This document shows positions 23,470 through 34,477 of a stretch of 64,000 bases of DNA, in pieces (positions within the stretch are counted from its first letter, which is position 1; each line of letters opens with the position of its first letter). The stretch spans positions 26,807,667 through 26,871,666 of the forward strand of contig NC_088780.1 of the NCBI RefSeq assembly GCF_958450345.1, written 5' to 3'. The notes under the pieces were generated by a model. That model was not told the origin of the DNA, made no database searches, and worked only from the letters and a program-made list of their open reading frames with translations. This DNA comes from Calliphora vicina (Eukaryota > Arthropoda > Insecta > Diptera > Calliphoridae). The position numbers and the translations under genes were made by a program.

Positions 23470-23525
23470 GCAATAATATGAAACATCATTTGTTTTGTAC
23501 CGGGTACCCTGACACCCTGTTAGGG
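23175..23525. mobile_element. Inverted-repeat element with a GTGACAGGG motif in three places
   Basis: The left side reads GTGACAGGGTAGCCGGGTAA, a middle copy at 23363-23386 reads GGGTGACAGGGCACCCGGAT, and an inverted copy ends at 23500-23522 (GGGTACCCTGACACCCTGTT). No gene is present. It abuts the right end of the family-3 copy. Confidence 0.45.
23430..23464. repeat. (AT)n microsatellite
   Basis: About 17 uninterrupted AT dinucleotides inside the small inverted-repeat element. Confidence 0.9.
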
Positions 23526-24004
23526 GAGTTTTTTTTTGTCACACACATAAGGGTTTATCGAGGTCATCAAAATAGGTAATTTATCATTGAAATTGAAGGT
23601 GCGGAGTTCAAATAGTATTTATCAAGCTTATCCTTAGTCCGAGTAATGCTGAATGAGCAGACGAAATTCAATTTTTAAACATTTTTCCTAAAGTCATGAT
23701 ATAGTCTGCTATCAATGGTTGTCAAACACAAACTAAATGCGCAGCTTGTTCACATTTTAACAGGAGCTAACTGATAGATACCTGTTGACAGGAGCATTGT
23801 GGTTCTTTCAGTTAAGAGCCGGGAAATTCAAAAATCCGCGGACTTCTTGACCCATCCTAGTATATAACTTTTTAACCACTTATCCAGTTTTTACAATATT
23901 GGTCTCATAGTAATGCTTATTTGCCAAAAATCCAACATATTATATTTATTCTGGCCCGAAAAACAAATCTCTGACATTAACAGTATAAGGATAATTTCAT
24001 TTAA
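23526..24004. other. Intergenic stretch, nothing recognised
   Basis: Somewhat less AT-rich than average, which could reflect an old element, but no coding signature is readable. Confidence 0.35.
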
Positions 24005-24400
24005 GTATTGGACGCGAGTAAGTCTTGAATCGCAGCTGGCTTACTGAAATTCAGAGGTGTGATATCAAACGATCTAGGAAGCCAGTTGACTGAATTTGAC
24101 CAATGGCATTGGTTATGTTGGCTATGGGGATTTCTATGGTTTGTGGTTTATCTGAATAGATCTACGACTTAAGAAAACCCCCCAGGAAAAAACCTAATGG
24201 CGTCAAATCGCACATCACTTCCACGTGATGCAAAATGTCAAATGTGTCATAAAATTTATGACACGTTGCGCCGTCCTATTCAACCACATATCGTTGTAAT
24301 CCATATCATCCAATTCAGCTCAAAAGAAATTGGTAATCATCGAACTAAAGTACTAGCCGTTCACGGTGATTACCTGGCCAGTGTCGTTGTCAAAGTAATA
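24005..24400 (-). pseudogene. Tc1/mariner-superfamily transposase remnant (DGATCH / CDLTPLDF type)
   Basis: On the minus strand near 24165-24290 the sequence reads DGATCHKFYDTFDILHHVEV then MCDLTPLGFFLGGFLKS, followed by YSDKPQTIEIPIANITNAI. In intact relatives (transposases with a QQDGATCHTA block and a later PPRSCDLTPLDFFLWGYLK block) these carry the second and third catalytic acids and the tail. Near 24055-24100, in another frame, VNWLPRSFDITPLNF looks like a second version of the third-acid block, suggesting an overlapping or duplicated fragment. The N-terminal DNA-binding part is missing. Dead. Confidence 0.55.
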
Positions 24401-25839
24401 TGATCATGATGCAAGCCCAAAATCCATACCAAACAGTAACTTATTCGGGATGCATTAGACGCTATTGTAACTCATGTGGATTGGTATCGTCCCATGTTAA
24501 TTAAAGATTTTTGTTTGGAATCATTGGCTTGGCCCTCAGCCAAATATGGAAAGATTTATATAAGTATTATTTTCATTATTTTATTCGAATTAAGACACTT
24601 AACCTTTTGAACCTACCTAAACTAAATTTTAAACAGAATTTAAACACAATAAACAATGAAAATATAGAGAACTGTATCATGAAGAAAGAAAGTTATACAT
24701 ATTTAACATAAAATAATAAAATAAATTTGCGAATGAACTTCAAATGTAATGAGATATGTTAAAGTCTAGCAACAAATGTTTAGCACATTGGTTTAAGTTG
24801 ACAAACGCATATAATAAGTATGAGATTTATCAAAGAAGAAAATGAACCAAAAAAAATAACGCAACAAGGAAATAAGCAAAAGGAAGCGGAAGCAGCATTA
24901 CACAACGCAGCAAATTATAAAAAATACTAGTACTGTAATAAAAAAAAAATTATCTTTTGAAAAAAGAAGAAAAACTGCCTTATTATGAACAAGCTGGAAA
25001 AGAATATTGTTGGGTGTGAAATGTATAAGTATTTTTTGCAAGATGACTATGAAAAATGTATATAGAAAAAGACCTTTTATAACAACGAACCAAAACAGCA
25101 TATTAAACATTATAAATAAATAATAAATAACAAACGACAAATGAAGGCATACAGGAAGGGGGTAAATCTACAAGATTTTCTTCCACTTCAACCTCATCAG
25201 CAGCATTATGAAGATGAGGATAATGATGATCATAATCGTATGAAATGAAAATGAAGAAATAAGGGAAAAAATTATATTATTTTGTATAATGGTTTGGCAG
25301 CAAACCAACCTTCTTCTTTATTTATACCAAGTTTTGGCTAAAAAGACACATAAATATGTATGCACATCGTCAAAAGTATATAAAAAAAAAATAAATTCAT
25401 ATACCCCTAAAATCCTAATATTTGAGGGTCACAACATTTTTAAACATTTACAAATGAAATTCTAAGAGGAGCAAAAAAAATTTGTTAAAGGAAGTGTTTG
25501 CTTTTGCCAGAAATGTTTTTTTTTTCAAATTTTGTTTGCCTTATACAATAGTCAAGGGAAAAAGTTCAGGGACAATTTTGGGAATTTTAATATCCCTAGA
25601 ATATTTGATATGGTTGATATCCAGCTATTTGGTGCACGTAAGTGATCGTAAAATAATTCTGTCCGTATTGTAGTGATGACGCCAACTCGCACCACAATAT
25701 ATGGTGTAGTAATAGTTTAGGACTAGTAAATAGAGTTTCAGAACCTACCTTCATTGTTTCAAACTGAAGTGAGGTGCTAAGCTTAACACTTGTGAGTGCT
25801 GAGCATTACAGTTTGATTAATAATTGGGCTGTCTCTAGT
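24401..25839. other. AT-rich stretch, nothing recognised
   Basis: Several short open frames (for example 24511-24711, 24898-25140 and 25482-25673) lack motifs. The 24800-25260 stretch is A-rich on the plus strand, with AAG/GAA/ATGAT-rich patches. Confidence 0.45.
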
Positions 25840-27560
25840 GACTGCTCTTTTTCAGATCACCAATATATTGATATCAATTTTATTGAAACTTATATGAATG
25901 TTAATACCATTCTAAATAGGAGGAAGACCAAATAAGAGATGCAACGTGGTGTACTCTCTCGGTCTTTAACTAATCCGCCCGATATTGAAAGTAGAGAAGA
26001 TATTGAGATAGCAGCTGAGACACTCACAGAAGCCGAACATCCGCAGAGGAAGGAATAAACCTCCTTGGTGGAATCCTGAGTTAGCACTCGCCAGAAGGTC
26101 CTGTCGTAAACTGTTCAACGAGGCAAAAAGGCTGGGTACTTGGTCTGCATACAAGTACTCATTGAAGAACCTTACGAGGAACATAAAAAGGAAACCCTGG
26201 AGGGATTTCTGTAGTGGCGTGGAAGGATACTCTGAGAGTACGAAAAATTCTATCAATCTCTTCGGTTTTACCTATAATCAGAAACCCTGTGGTAAATGGA
26301 CTCTGAATAATAAAGAGACACTTGACACTCATTTCCCTGAATAGATCTGCTCTATTTTATTCTTCCATGCATTAACTCTGTTCCGGTGAATATGGAAAGA
26401 ATCCAGTGGGCAATCAAAAGCCGCGACCCGTTTAAATTCACTGGGCGGGATGGTATTATTCCTTCTTGATCTTCAGAGGAATGGAGAATTGGTTTTACCA
26501 TGGCTCACTGATGTGTATCAGATGGACCTATATTCATACTAAACCAAAGGATTACAGACCAATTATTCTCGCGTCCTTTCTATTGAAACTCCGCGTATAA
26601 CTGAGAATGACCATTCCGAAGGAACTAATCTCTAAATCCAAACCTGCCTACACCATATTCGTTAGTTGGCTCCATTGAAGATTCGCCATCACTTAAGGAA
26701 TATTTACCTGTTGTCTTCCTCGATATTAAAGTAGCTTTTACCATTGTCAGGCCCGATTCCATCCAATTTGCGATGGACGAACTTAGGATTGATCTATATG
26801 TACGCCGAATAGTCGGAGGTGGCATTAGTGTTTCAAAAGTGGCCAATCGTGGAACCCCACTTCTGTTTAATATGGCTATGAATACCCTGTATATACCTGT
26901 TATTCAAGATGGATAGTAAAAGGATCAACACAGTCGCGAACAGTTGCGGTATTAATATCTGATAAATTTCTGGATAAAATATATAGTTTTATGGAATCGC
27001 CATTAAGTACCAGAGCGAGTGGAGTGTTTCGCGTGAAGTTAGTGTATGCGACTTAACTTCTGAATGGCTTTTAATGCGGAAGTTAATTCCAGTAAACGTG
27101 CATAAAATTGGCTGAGGTATTTTAGAATATCTGGTGAATACATATGTATATTAACTGATAGCAAGGCTGCAGTTAATGGAATAGCCGATGTCGTCACGAC
27201 ATCTAGGTTAATTGAGGAATGCTGGATATCCTTTAATGAGATAGCGGCTATATGGGTTTCTGGACACGATGGAAATAAGGGTCATTTTATAGCAGATTAT
27301 TTGGCCAAAAAGGGAATGAATGATGGGGCGATCGACCCCTGTTCAGGTATTTTCCTTACTAGATGCAAGATGGCTGTACAGTAGACCTTAGGGAACGCAT
27401 GCTCGGAACCCCATTCCTATCATATTTGGATGAGCTATTAAGGAAGAGTCTTAGACGAATCTACTACTTCATCAGAGAATCTGGTTGGTTTAACTTGGAG
27501 ACAACGGACGTGTAATAAATACGCTGCTGTTCACCCTTTGGATATCATAATGGGAACACT
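25840..27560 (+). pseudogene. LINE (LOA/R1-like) reverse transcriptase and RNase H pseudogene
   Basis: Plus-strand fragments in several frames follow the order of an ORF2 protein. PPWWNPELALARRSCRKLFN (26060-26120) and KRKPWRDFCSGVEGY lie in the linker after the endonuclease. A QWAIKSRDPFKFTGRDGIIP segment near 26405-26460 and KPKDYRPIILASF (26540-26580) open the reverse transcriptase. MNTLY.YLLFKMD follows near 26880-26915. TDSKAAVNGIADVVTTSRLI (27155-27215) and VSGHDG.KGHFIADYLAKKG (27255-27315) form the RNase H domain. RNase H after RT fits the LOA/R1/I group. The YADD region is unreadable and stops are frequent. The endonuclease is absent. Confidence 0.75.
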
Positions 27561-27629
27561 TTTTAATGGACCCAAGTAAGCTGCTTGAAAGCTGCACATG
27601 AAACCAGGTCATTATGTTATCAAATATTA

Positions 27630-27850
27630 AAATAAATTGTAGGTCTTTATACTGGCAAATTCAATCAATCTTCAATCTTAGTATTTTTTGTTGTTCAGTT
27701 TCCACTTCAATCATAGGTCTTTGTGGAGTACAATTTTAAATTCAATCATATATGTTTTCCAGTTGTATCTTCAATTGTACGTCTTTGTGTTGTTTGGTTT
27801 TAACTGAAATTGTAGGGGTTTATATTTTCTAGTTGTAGGTCTTTTTTGTA
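27630..27850 (-). repeat. Degenerate echo of the 35-bp minisatellite
   Basis: AATTGTAGGTCTTTAT, TCAATCATAGGTCTTTGTGG, TCAATTGTACGTCTTTGTG and AGTTGTAGGTCTTTTTTG recur at irregular spacing of roughly 45-55 bp. They resemble the reverse complement of the 17197-17856 unit around its CCTACGATTG core. Divergence is high. Confidence 0.4.
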
Positions 27851-28249
27851 TAATTTCGCCATAAAACTTATACCGAAATCGGGTAATAATACGTTCGAAT
27901 TTGTTTTAATGAGTTTTCTTCTCCAAACATTCCAACTTCATTCATTATTTAAATAAACTATAAGCTGAATAATACTAAATACTAACCCGACTTTTCCTCA
28001 CTAGCTGTACACAATCAAATCTGTGTTTGCCTTAGCCGGGATGAGTTTAACATTTTTATAATCATATTTGTTGCAAATCCCTTTTTTTCTCGAAATGTTG
28101 TTCTTTAAAAAAGAATGCTTTTAAAAACCTCCCACTTCTGCCCAATTTTTATGTCTTCTTTTTTTTACAACCGCAATTGGTTTGTTGTGATTTGTGTTAA
28201 GTAATCTGTGTGCTGTATTTTTTTTTTTTTGATATTATTTTCAAATATT
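27851..28249. other. Intergenic stretch, nothing recognised
   Basis: No element boundary or coding segment. If 28250-28444 is a first exon, this would be the start of its intron. Confidence 0.35.
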
Positions 28250-28444
28250 TTATTTTATTTTTTGTTTGTTCCCAGATACCACAGAAAAGTATGTTTCATG
28301 TTTTGGCAATTCACTTAAAGGCATTTTTATAAATTCTGGGTTTCTAAATGGATTGTTGCTGCTGCCTCGCCTCTCTGCTGTTGTTAGAGTTAACAATAGT
28401 AGGCAACACAAGATAAACGGGTAAACGGATTTCTGGTTTATCAT
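28250..28444 (-). CDS. Possible first coding exon of a secreted protein (unrecognised)
   Basis: A 64-residue minus-strand frame. Residues 1-23 look like a textbook signal peptide: MINQKSVYPF, then a hydrophobic core ILCCLLLLTL, then TTA before ERRGSS, giving a likely cleavage site after residue 23. The mature part has mixed, non-repetitive composition (NNPFRNPEFIKMPLSELPKH) unlike the AT-driven frames around it. The frame passes through GTGGTATCTGGG near 28273-28284, where a GT could act as a splice donor, so the last residues and the stop may be intronic. A TATAAATAAA-like stretch lies just upstream (28452-28461 on the plus-strand numbering). I do not recognise the family and no second exon could be identified. 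This is the only candidate host gene seen. Confidence 0.35.
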   Translation of the reverse strand: MINQKSVYPFILCCLLLLTLTTAERRGSSNNPFRNPEFIKMPLSELPKHETYFSVVSGNKQKIK

Positions 28445-29276
28445 ATCGAGTTTATAAATAAAGCAAAAGGAAGAAAATCTAAAGCAAATAGAAGCAGAAA
28501 AAGGTTTGATGAATAATAAACAAAAACAGCCTATAAAGCAAATATAATGAGGGAGTTATACTAGAGTAAATATACTTACTTATATACATCCTTTATATGT
28601 ATTATAGATACACACGTACTAAATACATGTCATAGTTAGGAATTATTTACAACTTGAACAAACCAACAAACAAATATGGTTACGTTTTAAAGAAATTGGC
28701 AATTTTTGTCAAATTTCAAAATCCAATTATATGATAACACAGTTGTTAAATCAATTTTTTTTTTTAAATAAAAATAAATAATTTCTAAGCCGAAATAAAT
28801 CCGTATGATGAAAATTGTTTTGACCAAAATGGTTTAAGAATATTAACAAGTATGTTTACAGTTATATACAGTATTTATATGTTAAGACAATTTAAGGATT
28901 AAAAATTAAAGCCATAAAGAATTGGTTTATTACATGTTCTATAACAAAATTTGTCAATTGGTTTCTTTTTTTGATTTTCAGGAGATGCCGAAAAGGGAAA
29001 ATAAATGAAAGATTTATTTATATGAAAAAAGTTCTGTATTGCATATTGTAAATTTTTTTTCCACATGGACTACTTAAGTTTTTATATTAATACAAATGCA
29101 ACTCTTATTTTGTATTACGATCAGACAGATGCTACGAACTAAGTCCATAATGAACTAACTCACCAAACGAAAATATTTCTTATTTTTTTGGTTGTTTATT
29201 TCCAGAATAAGGGGCTCCATTTTTGTAATGAAAAACTCCCCAATTTCGAAAAATTAAATATATGTATCTCTAATTA
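28445..29276. other. AT-rich stretch, nothing recognised
   Basis: It would contain the 5' region of the possible exon above. No element termini or other genes recognised. Confidence 0.4.
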
Positions 29277-29625
29277 TACCCTTCATCATGAGTATATCAT
29301 TTTTCATTTGCGACCCCACAAAGTATATATATTGTGGATCGTTATAGCGATAGCGAAGTCGATATAGCCATGTCCATCTGTATGTTGAAATCAACTTTCC
29401 CCAATTAATTAATAAACATGATTCATACATCAATATATCGGAAATTATCCCTGCTCGGTTGCTATTTAAAATTGAGACAATGGGCTCACAAATAGCTGAA
29501 AAAACAGAATAGCCTCGTTTTTTACCTATTTTTTGATCTTTTTTGACCTACAATGGGTCAAAATCGGGAAAAATATATTTTAACCCGAATTTTTTTTTTC
29601 ACCAAATATTTATGTCAATACCTTC
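29277..29625 (+). repeat. DINE-like family 2, 5' part
   Basis: Starts TTATACCCTTCATCATGAG, then GACCCCACAAAGTATATAT, GATAGCGAAGTCGATATAGC, GTCCATCTGTATGTTGAAAT and later GACCTACAATGGGTCAAAAT. The expected T/A-rich tract and the 3' hairpin are missing, as an inverted-repeat element follows. Confidence 0.75.
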
Positions 29626-29661
29626 ATTTAGATTGTAATTGTTACCATAATTGTTGTAATT

Positions 29662-30421
29662 GTTCCAAATCAAAATATAGGTGGACAAAATTATTTGGCG
29701 CTCTTTTTATATTGAATTGGTAACTCCTATTCCAATCAAAATGTTTAAAAGATCAATAAAACTCTTTTTTTCAAGTTACAGTAGGGTCTAGATATAAAAA
29801 AATCGTTAATAAAAAAAATTAAAAAATACGTTTCATGTGTTTCTGAAACTAAATTTTTAAAAAGATCTGTATCTAAAAATTCTATTCCGTAAAATTTAAA
29901 AAAAAGTATTTCGGTTGCTGGCGGCTACAACTATTTTACATAGACATTCCCCAGAAGTTTCTTTAAATTATGTATATAGTCATTGGACGGGCTTCGACGG
30001 TCTTTTTTTTGGCAAGCTATAACATTCTTAGAAAAAAAATATCAGTATATTTGAGAACCAAGTTTAAAGGACTATAACTGGAAAATGGAGAGGCCCATAA
30101 ATATAAGATATACACTTAATAAAAGCCTATATCAATGTTTATCTATGTTTTGAAGTATGAATTTCTATATGGTAAAACAATTGAGATATATCTAATTTAG
30201 TAAAGCAGTAAAATATTAAAAAAAATAACGAAAATTAACGAAAATATGATTCAAAATTTGTTGAACTTCTGGCGCTTCTGTCGAGAAAACGAAATGTCCA
30301 ATTGAAAAACCCATTAGTATTGGAGGAGAGCAGATTATCAGCTTCCGAAAAAACTTAGTTTTTCCAAATTCTGAAGATATCGATTTTCATAATTTTGTCC
30401 ACCTAGATATTGATTTGGAAC
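29662..30421. mobile_element. Inverted-repeat element, GGTGGACAAAATTAT ends
   Basis: The ends are about 32-bp inverted repeats: GTTCCAAATCAAAATAT then AGGTGGACAAAATTAT on the left, with the reverse complement ending ATATTGATTTGGAAC on the right. The 760-bp interior has no open frame with known motifs. GGTGGACAAAATTAT resembles Tc1-type termini, but here the inverted repeat extends outside that block, so the true boundary is unclear. Confidence 0.6.
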
Positions 30422-30472
30422 CACAGCGCATAATGAGTTCATTAACAATCTACATTTTGAAATTAATAAAAA

Positions 30473-30960
30473 CTAGCTAACCCGACAGACGTTGTCCTGT
30501 CCGATTTGTTAGAAGCTTTTTGAAATATGTAAAGATAATTAAAAAGAGAAAAAAAAAACGTATGTTTGAATGATAATTTTATTCATATACATATGTACAT
30601 TAGGGATATAACTATTGACAATTTTTGGAAATATGCAAATTGGCATAGCATATTCGAATAGAGTATTAAAAAATATAAAAAACCAAACGCAATAAAGTTT
30701 TTCATGAAATATTTTCCATTATTTTGAAATACAAAATATTTTTTTTTTAATAATAACTGCGGACATACTTCAAAAGATAATTTTTAAATAAGGGAAGTAT
30801 CCCTCACACTTGCAAAAAAAATATGAAATTATTTATATAATTTTTCAGAGAAAAAAAGTTTGGTTTATTTTAGAAATTGGTGTTGGTGCGAGATGTTTTT
30901 GATTCCAAATGACCTAAAAAAATGATTTTCATTACTTATACAACATTGGCCACCATGTGG
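30473..30960 (-). mobile_element. Helitron 3' end (truncated copy)
   Basis: The CTAG at 30473-30476, next to A on its left, is followed by CTAACCCGACAGACGTTGTC. This is the reverse complement of a common insect Helitron 3' terminus ending in CTAG before T. The element would extend rightwards, but no TC start is recognised before the Tc1 terminus at 31006, so the right boundary is a guess. Confidence 0.5.
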
Positions 30961-31005
30961 TGGTATGACAAAAATTTCGCCAAAATTAGTTATATGCCTA
31001 ATGTA

Positions 31006-32557
31006 CATAAAAATGACAAAACAATGGACACTTTTCAAAATATTCCATATGTAGCCCAAAATTTTAAATATTTTTTTAAAATAAAAATTTTTTTTTAGTA
31101 TTTTACTTGTATAGTTGTATTCATATAAATTAACTGAAAAACAAACAACACAATTAATTATATTCTGAAAAAAGGGAACAAAATTAAAAATATTCACTAT
31201 TTCGCTACTGACAAAACAATGGTAACTTTTAAACTTCTGCAAGAAACAAGTGTAAAACGAAAATAATATTTAAAAGAACGATGTAAAAAGCATCCTTTTT
31301 ACAGTTATTTTATTTTTGAATTCTGGTAATTTTTCTAAGTTTTTCGCATAATTAATTGCTTTTTTTCAAAGTTAACGAAAATGGCTAAAGTTGAGATTTG
31401 TGAAGACTTAAAAAATAAAATAATTAACGATTTCAAAGCCGGTTTAAAACAAAATAGTATCTGTGACAAATATTCAATAAATAAATCAGCAGTTTCAAAA
31501 ATTATAAAGAAATTTAGTGAGACCGGTTATGTAAAAACTCAACATTTATGTGGAAGACCTCGTAAGACTACCAGAATAGTAAGTCGCAGGGCAAATGAGG
31601 CTGGTCTTGGTTGCTATCGTCCTGTGAAAAAACCACTAATTTCTAAAAAGAACCGTGCTGCTCGTCTACAATTTGCCAGTGATCATTTAAACTGGTCGAT
31701 ACAGAAATGGAAGAATACTGTCCTCTTTTCCGACGAATCCAAATAGAATTTAAGAGGCAGTGATGGGAGAACATTTGTAAGACGGACGACCAAAGGGAAA
31801 AAGATTAGATCCAAAGTACACAAATAAGACTGTAAAGTTTGGCGGTGGCAATATTATGGTATGGGGATGTTTTTCAGGGCAAGGTATGGGCCCAATTCAT
31901 ATTATAAAATATACCATGACATGTATAGGATACAGAACTATATTAAACAATGTTATGAATCCATACGCTGAGGAAAATATGATCCTAGTTTGGATATTCC
32001 AACACGACAACGACCCGAAACACACCTCTAGGGTTGTAACCGAGTGATTACAATCCAACGAGGTACGTGTTTTGAAGTGGCCTGCAAAATCGCCAGATCT
32101 CAATCCCATAGAAAATCTATGGGAAATTGTAGATCATAAAATAAGGACCCAAATTACACCAGGAAGGAAGATTTATCGGTTATAAGGGAAAGGCGAAATA
32201 TTTCAAAGGAGACCATTGACTCTTTAATTGGTTCAATGCATCGTCGATGTGTAGCAGTTATAAAAAATAAGGGATACCCAACAAAATATTGAGTTGTTGC
32301 AAAGCTTAGACCATATTTGTTAAAATAATACCTAAGTTTCCATTGTTTTGTCAATGCCGTAATAAAGAAATCTTTTAATTTTGTTTTCTCATTTTTAGAA
32401 TTTAATTAATTATGTCCTTTTTTTTTTGTTAAATTAAGTTAATAAAAGTATACAAATAAAATACTACAAAAATGTTTAAATTTTTTAAAAAATTATTTCA
32501 GATTTTAGGCCACTAATGAAATATTTGGAAAAGTTTCCATTGTTTTGTGAACCACTA
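31006..32557 (+). mobile_element. Tc1-family transposon copy 1 (IR/DR type)
   Basis: The left end carries TGACAAAACAATGGACAC (31014), with a second copy, TGACAAAACAATGGTAAC, at 31209. The right end has TTCCATTGTTTTGTGAACCA near 32535-32555 and an inner copy TTTCCATTGTTTTGTCAA at 32338-32356. Two transposase-site-like repeats in each end, about 200 bp apart, is the known IR/DR arrangement of several Tc1 lineages. TA flanks the left end. The transposase inside is broken. Copy 2 lies at 46880-48360. Confidence 0.85.
31381..32290 (+). pseudogene. Tc1 transposase pseudogene (copy 1)
   Basis: The first 121 residues run from an intact start through a helix-turn-helix domain (KNKIINDFKAGL, CDKYSINKSAVSKIIKKF) and an AT-hook-like GRPRK, to LFSDESK with the first catalytic aspartate present (codon 31732-31734). 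Compared with copy 2, about 99 bp are missing after PRKTT, and the codon after SDESK is a TAG stop. After a further stop or shift, WGCFSGQGMGPIH (31861-31900) and FQHDNDPKHTS (32005-32035) carry the second aspartate. A TGA at 32045 replaces the tryptophan codon found in copy 2. SPDLNPIENLW follows with the final glutamate; the spacing is that of DD34E elements. Confidence 0.88.
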
Positions 32558-32869
32558 TATGTATGTAGGTATGTGATATGTTTGATTTACATTTGATATG
32601 AAAATATATACAATGAATCTTATGGTGTTCTATTTACATTTTGATTGAAAGATCGATGTTCAAGTAACCAATTAAAATAAAGAAATACCTTTTTTCGATT
32701 GATTTGCTGTGATATCATAATTTCACTCATTGGAATTCTCTATGATACTCGACGTATTTTGTTTTGTTGTCTGGCTCGTAAAACGAATAATGATGATGGT
32801 GTTTCGACACGGGAACAGGCGACATACAATTAGATTTTAAAGTTTAATGCCGCAAACACACAATGAAAC
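32558..32869. other. Intergenic stretch, nothing recognised
   Basis: No supported feature. Confidence 0.4.
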
Positions 32870-33075
32870 CCTTGAGATTTTTTTATTGTCATAGAAAGAA
32901 ATCACGAGACCTAATTTCATGGCGATCCGTACATAATAGGTCATAGCTTCTATACAAGGCCAACTTTCGAAAATCATTTTAAGGAGCATAAATCTCAAAA
33001 CAATTTTGGTATCCAACGAAAATTTAACAGAAAAAAGTTTCATATAGAAATAAATCACGCAACATAACACTTGTT
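32870..33075 (+). repeat. DINE-like family 1, diverged fragment
   Basis: Retains AAATCACGAGACCTAATTTC and ATGGCGATC followed by CATAATAGGTCATAGCT, matching the last units of family 1. Termini are missing and divergence is higher than in the full copies, suggesting an older insertion. Confidence 0.55.
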
Positions 33076-33123
33076 GATATTGCAAAAAGGAGCATGAGAA
33101 CATGCTCCATTTTCTCTGCCAAT

Positions 33124-34359
33124 CAGTGTTGCCAGTTTAGCCTTTTTGAGGCTAAATTTAGCCTTTTTATTTACTCTTTAGCCTCGAAATTTTGGTTTTA
33201 GCTTCGTGGCTTTTTTCTAGCCTTTTCTTAATTTCAAAATAGCATTTTTTGAAATTAAAAAAGGCTAAAAATTTCGAGACTAAAGAGTAAATAAAAAGGC
33301 TAAATTTATATTTGTGAACCATTTTCATTTTAATTCATTACTGATTTTCATTTAGCTTTTCAACATACTCAAGAATTGTGCAGTATTAAAAGAACAAATA
33401 ACAATTGCCAATATCAAGTGGTTCAAAATGAAATAGAGTATTTTATATCTGAAAGCTTAAATGTCTAGCAAATTCTCTTTCAAGACAATATTGTTATTAC
33501 ACATTATATTCATCATTATATAATGGACAAGAGCCCCACAAACACTTGAAGGCTTGTGATACTCGATGGCGATCAATAGCGTCTTGTGCATCTATGCTTC
33601 GAGTTAAAACCCATTTTGTTTTAATTTCGTCAAACCAGCAATTCTAAAAAGCCAAACTTTTAAGTAATTAATACACTGATTATAATTTGACGTACCATCT
33701 TTTTTTAAAATCAGTATTGCACAAAGTACAAAAAGTAAATAAATCATTTGCTGTTTTCTGATTTAAAGTTCAAGGAATTTGATCCATTATCGTCGCCAAT
33801 TGAAAATTGTTTAATGTTTTTGACACATTTTTCATACTAGTTTGATGAATGAGAGATAAAATAAAAACGTTTTAATTAGTGAAGATTATGACAAAAATAA
33901 TACGACAAATTAAACTAATTGAGCAATTGCGACAGAGATTACCATATGAAAACTCTACGCAAAATCAATTTTTTTCCCGTTGATAATAAAGTAGTAAAAC
34001 CAAAAAAAATATATTATGTCATATTGATAGTGAAAAATTAAAGTGCTAATAAAATTACGAAGCTTAAGGCTCAGGGGCAGAATATATTAAACTACAAATG
34101 GACAAATATAGAACCAACAATGTCCATTTTCTGACATGGTTAATCTAGTATTTAACTTTTTAGTACTTCCTTTAAGTAAAGCTGATGAATTTTATGAACA
34201 TATTTTCTAATTTTTTATTTAAAAATAAATATAAACCAAAATTCTTAATTTATAATATTTTAGCTTTTTTTTTGCTTTTTTTCTAAAGCGGTTTAGCTTT
34301 TTCTGGCCTTTTTTTGAAGCCAATATAGCTTCTTTTTTCGCCAGCTCCTGGCAACACTG
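33124..34359. mobile_element. hAT transposon, CAGTGTTGCCA family, 8-bp target duplication
   Basis: Termini are the perfect 11-bp inverted repeats CAGTGTTGCCA and TGGCAACACTG, flanked by the perfect 8-bp duplication CTGCCAAT (33116-33123 and 34360-34367). This strongly supports hAT. Subterminal regions repeat TTAGCCTTTTT-like words many times in both orientations. An internal foldback lies at 33152-33306. The 1236-bp interior has no readable transposase, so it is non-autonomous or badly decayed. Confidence 0.9.
34219..34350 (-). repeat. Subterminal AGCTTTTT/AGCC repeats of the hAT element
   Basis: Several copies of TTTTAGC, AGCTTTTTCTGGCC and CTTTTTTTGAAGCC lie next to the right terminus. Together with those at 33136-33245 they are plausible transposase contact sites, although no footprint is known here. 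Confidence 0.45.
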
Positions 34360-34477
34360 CTGCCAATAAATCATCAGATCACTACAATGGAGGCCTAATG
34401 CAACACATAACCCTGTGTTGTCCACTTCTAACTCAAACTAACATAATCAACTGTTTAACACACCTGAAGAATTTTAA

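Noticed and set aside
24197..24403. 68-codon plus-strand frame (MASNRTSLPRD...)
   Set aside because: It is antisense to the transposase remnant, whose motifs are readable on the minus strand.
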